Shown here in pieces: positions 5,249 to 10,925 of a stretch of 10,925 nt of DNA. The DNA comes from Bacillota bacterium (GTDB lineage: Bacteria > Bacillota > Clostridia > UBA1381). A model generated the notes under the pieces. It was given only the letters and a program-made list of their open reading frames with translations, had not been told where the DNA came from and made no database searches. The DNA lies in assembly GCA_021205715.1 (NCBI GenBank), contig JAJPXA010000066.1:1-10925 (forward strand), in the 5' to 3' direction. The position numbers were made by a program, and so were the translations under genes. Position 1 is the first letter of the stretch, and each line of letters begins with the position of its first letter.

Positions 5249-7128
5249 TTATACGCACCGCCTTCCTCGTTGAGCCGCGAAAACGTCATAGCTATCGCCA
5301 TAACCATAAAGAACACAGCCATAACGCGGTAATTGTAAAACGTATAGTCGAACATACTCTGCGCCAAAAATCCCAGAATGCCCGACGCGAGCGCAAGCAT
5401 TGTCGCCGACTGCATACTCTTTTTATCCTTCAGACTGTATACGTCATATGTTTTCTTAAAAAATATTATCTGCGTCACAATAAACACCAAAAGCGCGCCG
5501 ACGCCCGCCTCAACGGTAAGCTGCAAATACAAATTGTGCGAGTGCGGCGCCTGTATCGCGTTATACGAGAAGAACGGATACACCTCATTAAACGCGCCCT
5601 CGCCCATTCCTATGCCGCCGAGCCAATAGTGCTTTAACATTCCGAGGGTGCCGAGCCAAATATATACTCTGTACGAAGTCGAGCTGTCCGCCATATTGCC
5701 AATGCTTAAAAATCTGTCAACCATCGTTTCGGGTATCACAAACGGTATTATACATACGGCGATAGGCAGAAGACCCCACCATTTGCCCTCATAAAAGGTT
5801 ACAAACACAACCGCCGAAAGCATAAAGCCTATCCAACAGCCGCGCGACTGTGTTAATACAAGACACAGCGCAAGCACCAAAAACATTGCGCCGTATACCC
5901 ATTTCGCAAGCGTTTTGGTATTGAGCTTCAAAAACCACACCGCCGCCATAGGCAGAACAAGCAGTAAATATTCGCCCAAAACATTGGGATTTCCGAGTGT
6001 GGAATACACGCGCATCGTCGAGTCCTCAAACATCGTTTCGTCAATCCACGCGTTCGACGTTGTCCAGCCGAACAGATACTGCATAATGCCGTAAAGCGCG
6101 ACAAGCGCCGCCGATATTACAAGCACCTTCAAAAGCGCGTAAAGCTGTCCGCGGCTTTTTATCGTGTTCACGATTACAAAGTAAAATCCCAAAAACACAA
6201 GATAAATCGCCCAAACCTTGAGGCTCGACATCATCGAAAATGACAGAACCGACGATATGAAAAGCACCGCCAAAAGCAATAAAATGCCCGCGCCCACTCC
6301 GTCAAGCCGCCATTTAAACTCCATATGAGTAAGAGCCTTTACAAGAAGCGAAAGCATAGTAAGAAGCACCAACCCGACAAGCGCCATCGTTGGCACTATC
6401 GGCGCGGCAAACACCGCGAAAAACACTCCGACTATAGGTGCGTACATAACTGCGGTAACGCCGAAAACCGCGAACGGAACAAGCGCGCCGTAAATTCCCG
6501 CGATGCCCGCTCCCGCGCCGCTTACAAGTCCCACAAGAGCCGCGAAAACAAATCTTGACGCGCCCCGTGTGCTGTCCTTTAGGTAAACCTCCAAATCCAA
6601 ATCCTTGAATCCAATGCAACTTTTGCAAAAGCCTATCACCGCGCTGTTATTCAAAAAATCGGTCACGTTTCGGTTCGTCAAAAGCAGCAGCGCGCCGATA
6701 AGCATACCTATAAGCGCGATTTTTGAAATGCCGCCGCCCGCGGCAAACGCCGTAACCGTATACGCCGCGCCCGCCGACAAGATTATCATACCGAAAAACC
6801 TTGTGTTAAGCGCGATAAAATTGTACATATAGGTCTTTAGCAGTCCGCATATAAAGCTGCTTTGGATGCTTTTAACAAACGGCTCGCAGACCTTGTTTTT
6901 TATAAGCTTGCACGCGGTAAACGGCGCTCTGAACGCCTTCATTGCGGCGCTTCCGAACAAATAGCTGTGTTCCCTTTTTCTCAAAAAGCCGAGTATAACA
7001 CTGTTTTCCCACGATTTTGAAATACCGCCGCAAATCTTAAAAAACAGCTTCCCGACAACGCTTTCCTTAAACCAAAGCGCGATATTCGAGCAAAACACCG
7101 CCAATGATGATAAGATTATACTGTTCAT
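5245..7128 (-). CDS. O-antigen ligase-like polytopic membrane protein (Wzy_C type)
   Basis: A 627-residue protein with about a dozen hydrophobic segments, resembling the O-antigen ligase/polymerase superfamily that joins or transfers lipid-linked glycans outside the membrane. Family marks near the C-terminal half are LGNPNVLGEYLLLVLP, an arginine in LTQSRGCWIGF (R429) and the histidine loop PHSHNLYLQLTVEAG (H529, H531). In WaaL-type enzymes an arginine and a histidine in comparable loops are needed for activity. The first 110 or so residues form an unusual cysteine-containing region before the main membrane bundle. The frame is open to an ATG at 7209 that abuts the tatD stop but has no ribosome site. 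The ATG at 7128 follows AAGGAGAGG and is preferred. It overlaps the GT4 gene as TTGA. A Wzy-like polymerase role is equally possible. Confidence 0.85.
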   Translation of the reverse strand: MNSIILSSLAVFCSNIALWFKESVVGKLFFKICGGISKSWENSVILGFLRKREHSYLFGSAAMKAFRAPFTACKLIKNKVCEPFVKSIQSSFICGLLKTYMYNFIALNTRFFGMIILSAGAAYTVTAFAAGGGISKIALIGMLIGALLLLTNRNVTDFLNNSAVIGFCKSCIGFKDLDLEVYLKDSTRGASRFVFAALVGLVSGAGAGIAGIYGALVPFAVFGVTAVMYAPIVGVFFAVFAAPIVPTMALVGLVLLTMLSLLVKALTHMEFKWRLDGVGAGILLLLAVLFISSVLSFSMMSSLKVWAIYLVFLGFYFVIVNTIKSRGQLYALLKVLVISAALVALYGIMQYLFGWTTSNAWIDETMFEDSTMRVYSTLGNPNVLGEYLLLVLPMAAVWFLKLNTKTLAKWVYGAMFLVLALCLVLTQSRGCWIGFMLSAVVFVTFYEGKWWGLLPIAVCIIPFVIPETMVDRFLSIGNMADSSTSYRVYIWLGTLGMLKHYWLGGIGMGEGAFNEVYPFFSYNAIQAPHSHNLYLQLTVEAGVGALLVFIVTQIIFFKKTYDVYSLKDKKSMQSATMLALASGILGFLAQSMFDYTFYNYRVMAVFFMVMAIAMTFSRLNEEGGAYN

Positions 7129-7132
7129 CTGT

Positions 7133-7141
7133 CCTCTCCTT
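7133..7141 (-). promoter_or_regulatory. Ribosome binding site deciding the ligase-like start
   Basis: AAGGAGAGG on the - strand ends four bases before the ATG at 7128, with the AAGGAG core seven bases away. Nothing comparable precedes the in-frame ATG at 7209. The resulting 81-base gap to tatD holds a small hairpin (7181-7186 with 7191-7196, atgccc/gggcat). That hairpin has no T-run on the - strand and is not called as a terminator. Confidence 0.75.
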
Positions 7142-7209
7142 CTTAATCGGCTTACCGCCGTTTTAAATCCGGAATAAGGTATGCCCCGCCGGGCATTCTC
7201 ATCCGTCAT

Positions 7210-7971
7210 TTATATCTCAAATAAATTCACCGCGTTTTCATAGGACGCGTTTTCCACCGCATCAACAGGCACGTCCTTAATCCGCGCCAGCATTTCCGCC
7301 GTATAGTGCAAATACCGCGAGCTGTTTCTTTCGCCCCTCATCGGCACGGGCGCGAGATACGGGCAGTCCGTTTCCAAAAGCACGCGGTCAAGCGGAACAT
7401 ATTTTGCCGCTTCCTTGGGCTTTACCGAGTTTTTAAACGTCAGCGAGCCGCCGAACGCTATATACATTCCCATATTAAGCGCCTCGCGCGCCATTTCGAC
7501 GGAACCCGAGAAGCAGTGAAACTCGCCCTTTATATTATCGTGAAACGAACGCAGGATATCCATACAATCGCCGTGCGCGTCGCGGTCGTGAATGACTATC
7601 GGCATATCCAGCTCGCGCGCAAGCTCAATCTGACGCGCGAACCACTTTTTCTGCTCGTCCCTCGGTGAATTGTCATAGTAATAATCAAGTCCTATCTCGC
7701 CTATCGCCTTTACCTTCGGGTGCTTCGCGTATTCGGCGAGCCTCCCGATATCCGCCTCCGTCATACCCTCGACATCGTGCGGATGAACACCCGCGGACGC
7801 GTAGATGAAATCGTATTTTTCGCATAGCTTCAAAATATCGGGGATTTCTTCCAAATTTGAGCAGGAATTCATTATTTTCCCGATATTGTTTTCGCGCATT
7901 TTCGCAAGCAGCTCATCGCGGTCGGCGTCGAATTGCTTGTCCGTATAGTGCGCGTGTGAATCAAACAGCAT
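7210..7971 (-). CDS. tatD: TatD family metal-dependent hydrolase (DNase)
   Basis: A 253-residue TIM-barrel amidohydrolase-type enzyme of the TatD family, members of which act as divalent-metal-dependent deoxyribonucleases. The metal and active-site residues are in place: H6 and H8 (FDSHAHY), E92 (GEIGLDYYYD), H128 (PIVIHDRDA), H152 (GEFHCFSGS) and D202 (LLETDCPYLAP). The end, NAVNLFEI, matches the family pattern. The start codon overlaps the stop of the cyclo-ligase gene by one base (TAATG). Some genomes place tatD beside metG, rsmA or ksgA; that context is absent. The assignment to the family is firm; the true physiological substrate is not settled for most members. Confidence 0.95.
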   Translation of the reverse strand: MLFDSHAHYTDKQFDADRDELLAKMRENNIGKIMNSCSNLEEIPDILKLCEKYDFIYASAGVHPHDVEGMTEADIGRLAEYAKHPKVKAIGEIGLDYYYDNSPRDEQKKWFARQIELARELDMPIVIHDRDAHGDCMDILRSFHDNIKGEFHCFSGSVEMAREALNMGMYIAFGGSLTFKNSVKPKEAAKYVPLDRVLLETDCPYLAPVPMRGERNSSRYLHYTAEMLARIKDVPVDAVENASYENAVNLFEI

Positions 7972-8519
7972 TAAATCTCACCCTTTTCCGTAAGTATTAA
8001 GTCCATAGGTATGTCCAACTCGTTTGTGGGCAGGTCGTCAACCACCTGAAAATCATAGCACAGCGCGATACGCGCCGCCTCTGTTGTCGCCAAAAATTTA
8101 TCGTAATATCCCATACCGAATCCCAGACGGTTTCGGTGCATATCAAACGCGATTCCCGGGATAACCACAAGGTCTATATCCATAGGGTTCACCGCGCGTA
8201 TTATGGTCGGCTCCAAAATACCGTAAGCTCCCGGTATCAGCTCGTCGACACCGTTAATATATGTCGGTATAATGGTGTTCGTCGAAAGATTGCTCACGGG
8301 AACCACGACCTTTTTGCCCTCGCTTAAAATTTTCTCGATAATAGGCAAGGTTTCCGGCTCCTTCGCAAAGGAAATATAAAGCATTATCGTTTCCGCCTCT
8401 TTGAAAGCCTTGCGGCTTTCGAGCTTATACTGTATAATTTTACTGTATTCCCTTACCTGCTCCGATGTCAAATCTCTGCGGAGTCTGCGCATTTTTGTGC
8501 GTATAACCTCTTTAATCAA
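7971..8519 (-). CDS. 5-formyltetrahydrofolate cyclo-ligase (MTHFS)
   Basis: EC 6.3.3.2, converting 5-formyl-THF and ATP to 5,10-methenyl-THF in the cytoplasm and so recycling a folate storage form. At 182 residues it has normal length. The signature RLGFGMGYYDKFL (131-143) is clear, with YISFAKEPET (48-57), VVIPGIAFD (118-126) and the PMDLILTEKG end. The start is TTG at 8519, overlapping the stop of the DJ-1 gene as TTGA. It is preferred over the ATG at codon 10 because KEVIRTKMRRLRRDLTSEQ aligns with the conserved K..LR......R..LS.EE opening of the family. The ribosome site AAAGGAG lies about 11 bases upstream, somewhat far, so coupling to the upstream gene probably helps. Confidence 0.95.
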   Translation of the reverse strand: MIKEVIRTKMRRLRRDLTSEQVREYSKIIQYKLESRKAFKEAETIMLYISFAKEPETLPIIEKILSEGKKVVVPVSNLSTNTIIPTYINGVDELIPGAYGILEPTIIRAVNPMDIDLVVIPGIAFDMHRNRLGFGMGYYDKFLATTEAARIALCYDFQVVDDLPTNELDIPMDLILTEKGEI

Positions 8520-9052
8520 AACTGCATCTGCTCCTTTATTTTATCGGCTGTTTCTCTGTCCTTTAAGACGGACACCATCTCAAATCCGAAGTCGCCCGCA
8601 GCGCCGGCGCCCTTGGCGGTGATTATTTTGCCGTCGCGCACAACCTTGTCCGCGACAACCTCCGCGCCGTAAAGATATTTTTCATATCCCGGGAAGCAGG
8701 TTGCCTTTTTGCCGTCAAGCATTGTCTTTTTGCCCAAAATGCTCGGCGCGGCGCATATTGCGGCTATATACTTTCCGCGGATAAGCGCCTCGTTTATGAG
8801 ATAATGCGTTTCGTTCGACGCGTCTAAAAGCTGATGACCCGCGCCGCCCGGAAGCATAAGCAAATCAATATCCTCCGGCATAACGTCGGTTATCGTCATA
8901 TCCGCCTTTACGCTGATATTATGCGCGCCCGTAACGTCAAGAGATTTCGTAATCGACACGGTTTTTACCTCAATTTCCGCGCGACGCATTATGTCGATCG
9001 GCACAATCGCCTCCGCCTCCTCAAATCCGTTTGCAAGCAATACAAAAACCAT
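8516..9052 (-). CDS. DJ-1/PfpI family protein (YajL/ThiJ-like)
   Basis: A 178-residue member of the DJ-1 branch of the DJ-1/PfpI superfamily. The nucleophile elbow AAICAAPSILG holds C100, and E14 in GFEEAEAIVPIDIMRRA corresponds to the glutamate that polarises the cysteine in human DJ-1 (E18). Family members are reported as chaperone, glyoxalase or deglycase proteins; the exact activity is disputed and cannot be decided here. The frame extends to a GTG at 9064, but MVFVLLANGFEEAEAI from the ATG at 9052 matches family N-termini. A weak AAAGG lies 11 bases upstream. It opens the seven-gene coupled run, just after the dapB hairpin, so a promoter may lie in the short gap or transcription may read through. 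Confidence 0.92.
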   Translation of the reverse strand: MVFVLLANGFEEAEAIVPIDIMRRAEIEVKTVSITKSLDVTGAHNISVKADMTITDVMPEDIDLLMLPGGAGHQLLDASNETHYLINEALIRGKYIAAICAAPSILGKKTMLDGKKATCFPGYEKYLYGAEVVADKVVRDGKIITAKGAGAAGDFGFEMVSVLKDRETADKIKEQMQF

Positions 9053-9072
9053 AAATAACAGCACCTTTCATA

Positions 9073-9107
9073 ATTAAACTAAAGTTGCCCCGCAGGAAAA
9101 CGGGGCA
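9073..9107 (-). terminator. Hairpin terminator after dapB
   Basis: On the - strand a 7-bp GC-rich stem (9086-9092 with 9101-9107, tgccccg/cggggca) with an 8-base loop starts eight bases after the dapB stop and is followed by the T-rich aactttagtttaatt. The T-run is interrupted, so termination may be incomplete. It divides the dapAB unit from the DJ-1 operon, and its tail lies only about 20 bases before the DJ-1 start. Confidence 0.6.
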
Positions 9108-9115
9108 GTATATTT

Positions 9116-9877
9116 TTATTGCAATGATGTAATCAAATCGTTCATATCGTACATTCCCGGGTTCTTTCCCTTCATATACTTAGCCGCGCGAATCGCGCCC
9201 ACCGCGAAAACCTCGCGCGAATGAGCGGAATGCTTAAGCTCTATAACCTCGTCCGTGCCGGCAAAAATGACCTCGTGGTCGCCGACTATCGTGCCGCCTC
9301 TTACGGAATGAAGTCCGATTTCGGTCTTTTTTCTTTTTCGTCTTACCGAATGTCTGTCATAGACATATTCCGCGGGATATGAAAGGGTTTCGTCTATAGC
9401 GTCCGCTATGGCGAGCGCCGTTCCCGACGGCGCGTCGAGCTTTTGATTGTGATGCCTTTCAACGATTTCTATATCGAAACTCCCCTCCAAAAGCTTTGCC
9501 GCCTGCTTCGCGAGCGATATTATAAGGTTTATTCCGAGCGACATATTCGCCGAGAAAAACACCGGTATTTCCTTTGCCGCGTCCGCCATTTCCTTTTTCT
9601 GCTCGTTTGTAAAGCCGGTCGTGGCAACGATTATCGGCAAGCTGTTCTTTTTGCAGAAGCTCAAAATATTCGTAAGGCAGGACGGATGTGAAAAGTCTAT
9701 TACCACATCCGCAGAGCCGTCAAACTCGTTCGGGTCGGAAAACACCGGATACGGATTTTCCGTGTTGTTGTTTATATCAAATCCGGCGGTTATCATACAT
9801 TCCTCATCCTCGCTTGCGAGTCTTGAAATAACCTGACCCATTCTGCCGTTACAACCGTTCAGTATAATATTTGTCAT
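9116..9877 (-). CDS. dapB: 4-hydroxy-tetrahydrodipicolinate reductase
   Basis: EC 1.17.1.8, the NAD(P)H-dependent second step of the diaminopimelate/lysine branch, feeding peptidoglycan cross-linking and lysine. At 253 residues it is a little shorter than the E. coli enzyme. The nucleotide-binding loop GCNGRMGQ (8-15) and the catalytic segment ERHHNQKLDAPSGTA (140-154), with H142/H143 and K146, are present. So is the DFSHP motif (61-65), and the C-terminal SVRGGTIVGDHEV stretch is typical. The start follows GGGAGG (9884-9889) at six bases, overlapping the 15-base gap after dapA. The two genes are clearly co-transcribed. Confidence 0.97.
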   Translation of the reverse strand: MTNIILNGCNGRMGQVISRLASEDEECMITAGFDINNNTENPYPVFSDPNEFDGSADVVIDFSHPSCLTNILSFCKKNSLPIIVATTGFTNEQKKEMADAAKEIPVFFSANMSLGINLIISLAKQAAKLLEGSFDIEIVERHHNQKLDAPSGTALAIADAIDETLSYPAEYVYDRHSVRRKRKKTEIGLHSVRGGTIVGDHEVIFAGTDEVIELKHSAHSREVFAVGAIRAAKYMKGKNPGMYDMNDLITSLQ

Positions 9878-9892
9878 TAGCTGCCTCCCGTT

Positions 9893-10777
9893 TTACATAA
9901 GTCCGATATCGGACAACGCTTTTTTAAGAGCCTCCAGGTTCTTTTCCTCCATATCCACAAGCGGCAGACGCAGATTGCCCGCGTTATAACCCAAAAGATT
10001 CATAGCCGTCTTTACGGGCACGGGGTTTACCTCGATAAAGAGCTTATTTATAAGGTCAAGCATTTTAAGCTGAAGCTCTCTTGACTTTTCAACCTCGCCG
10101 TCTAAGTAATATTGGCAGATATTGTGTGTTTCCTCGGGCATAATATTCGCCACGACGCTTATAACGCCCTTGCCGCCGAGCGACATAATCGGAACAATCA
10201 TATCGTCGTTGCCGGAATAAATATTAAGCTCCGGCACCTCCGCCGCGACCTTAGCGGTATAACTGATGTTTCCGGACGCCTCCTTTATTCCCACAATATT
10301 GGGAACCTTGGCAAGCTCCTTAAGAGTTTCAACCGCGATATTAAGTCCGGTTCTTGACGGAACATTATATAAAATTATCGGAATGCTTACCGCCTCGGCA
10401 ATTGCCGTAAAATGCGCGATAAGTCCCTTTTGCGTGGTCTTGTTGTAATACGGCGTAACCTGAAGAAGCGCGTCCGCGCCGAGCTTTTCCGCTTCCTTTG
10501 AAAGCTCGATTGCGTGAGCGGTTTCGTTTGAGCCGGTTCCGGCGATTACCGGAATCCTTCCCGCCGCCTTTTTAACGGTGTATTCAATCGCGGCAAGATG
10601 CTCCGAATCCGGCATCGTCGACGCCTCTCCGGTCGTGCCGCATATAATTATAGCGTCCGTTTTTTTCGCGATATGCATCTCGATAAGCTCGCCGAGAGCA
10701 TCGTAATTGGTTTTCATCCCGTCAAACGGCGTAATAATAGCCACGCCGGAGCCTGTAAACGGTGCTGTTTTTGCCAT
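9893..10777 (-). CDS. dapA: 4-hydroxy-tetrahydrodipicolinate synthase
   Basis: EC 4.3.3.7, a TIM-barrel lyase that condenses pyruvate with aspartate semialdehyde, the first committed step to diaminopimelate and lysine; usually a homotetramer. 294 residues, normal length. The Schiff-base lysine is K165 (GIKEASGN). Supporting residues are T48/T49 (CGTTGEAST), Y110/Y111 (VTPYYNK), Y137 (ILYNVPSRTG) and R142. The frame reaches back to 10804, but the ATG at 10777 follows AAAGGAGG (10786-10793) by eight bases and gives the family start MAKTAPFTGSGVAIITPF. It is the first gene of the dapAB unit. No lysine riboswitch is evident in the 148 bases visible upstream. Confidence 0.98.
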   Translation of the reverse strand: MAKTAPFTGSGVAIITPFDGMKTNYDALGELIEMHIAKKTDAIIICGTTGEASTMPDSEHLAAIEYTVKKAAGRIPVIAGTGSNETAHAIELSKEAEKLGADALLQVTPYYNKTTQKGLIAHFTAIAEAVSIPIILYNVPSRTGLNIAVETLKELAKVPNIVGIKEASGNISYTAKVAAEVPELNIYSGNDDMIVPIMSLGGKGVISVVANIMPEETHNICQYYLDGEVEKSRELQLKMLDLINKLFIEVNPVPVKTAMNLLGYNAGNLRLPLVDMEEKNLEALKKALSDIGLM

Positions 10778-10860
10778 AATAAATTCCTCCTTTATATAAT
10801 TCAAATTCTAAATTTGGGTTTAGTGTACTAATTGACATTTGTGAACATTGTGCATCCACA
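10778..10860 (-). promoter_or_regulatory. dapA upstream region with a candidate -10 box
   Basis: This AT-rich stretch holds the dapA ribosome site (10786-10793). On the - strand a TAGAAT (10805-10810) is one base off the -10 consensus and would give a short leader. No convincing -35 is found 16-18 bases upstream of it; nearby TTCACA is too far away. On the + strand ttgaca occurs at 10832-10837 without a matching -10. The promoter position is therefore tentative. Confidence 0.3.
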
Positions 10861-10866
10861 TAGCAT

Positions 10867-10915
10867 TCTTTTTTCTTGAAAAAGATTTAAAAGTTGTTCT
10901 TTTTCTGAAAAGAAC
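10867..10915. repeat. Two similar AT-rich stem-loops at the window edge
   Basis: Two perfect small inverted repeats lie side by side: 10867-10873 with 10879-10885 (tcttttt/aaaaaga, loop tcttg) and 10896-10903 with 10908-10915 (gttctttt/aaaagaac, loop tctg). Both have a run of T, a short CT-containing loop and a run of A, and look related to each other. They could be the terminator of a gene beyond the window or a piece of a dispersed repeat; the window ends too soon to tell. Confidence 0.4.
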
Positions 10916-10925
10916 CAAAAGCACC

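Noticed and set aside
7181..7196. Small hairpin between tatD and the ligase-like gene as a terminator
   Set aside because: The stem is only six pairs and no T-run follows it on the - strand.
7129..7209. N-terminal extension of the ligase-like protein to the ATG at 7209
   Set aside because: That ATG abuts the tatD stop but lacks a ribosome site. The extension is basic and not membrane-like, while ATG 7128 has AAGGAGAGG at proper distance.
10778..10925. Lysine riboswitch (L-box) or T-box ahead of dapA
   Set aside because: The visible upstream region is short and AT-rich and shows neither the multi-helix L-box core nor a T-box sequence. One further upstream, outside the window, is unlikely but not testable here.

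Overview
The window looks like a chromosomal segment from a low-to-moderate-GC Gram-positive bacterium of the class Clostridia, probably an uncultured gut-type lineage. This rests on strong AAGGAGG-type ribosome binding sites, a Firmicutes-like S15 leader ahead of rpsO, tandem DUF4330-like membrane proteins, TTG starts and tightly packed coupled genes. The taxonomic placement is inferred. No mobile element, CRISPR array, tRNA or rRNA was seen.

Left part, + strand (about 1-3083): rpmE (ribosomal protein L31), rpsO (S15) and pnp (polynucleotide phosphorylase). The spacers here carry most of the non-coding structure. There is a multi-helix leader before rpsO that can also pair with the rpsO Shine-Dalgarno. 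A terminator follows rpsO, with upstream segments able to compete for its stem. A leader hairpin of about 30 bp lies before pnp, together with a 16-base perfect palindrome next to the pnp ribosome binding site. A hairpin at 3035-3083 separates pnp from the convergent genes.

Middle and right part, - strand (3140-10777), in transcription order: dapA and dapB (the first two committed steps of the diaminopimelate/lysine pathway) with a hairpin terminator. Next comes a tightly coupled run of seven genes: a DJ-1/PfpI protein, 5-formyltetrahydrofolate cyclo-ligase, a TatD-family hydrolase, a large O-antigen-ligase-like membrane protein, a GT4 glycosyltransferase and two tandem single-pass DUF4330-like proteins. 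Neighbours overlap as TTGA (twice) or TAATG (twice), which suggests translational coupling. The last four genes look like a surface-glycan module placed behind three housekeeping genes.

Several starts were chosen inside the longest possible reading frame, from ribosome binding sites and family N-termini: rpmE at 88, rpsO at 401, DUF4330 number two at 3628, the ligase at 7128, the DJ-1 gene at 9052 and dapA at 10777. The points most worth following up are the pnp leader hairpin, the S15 leader, the competing helices after rpsO and the duplicated DUF4330 genes beside the glycan genes.
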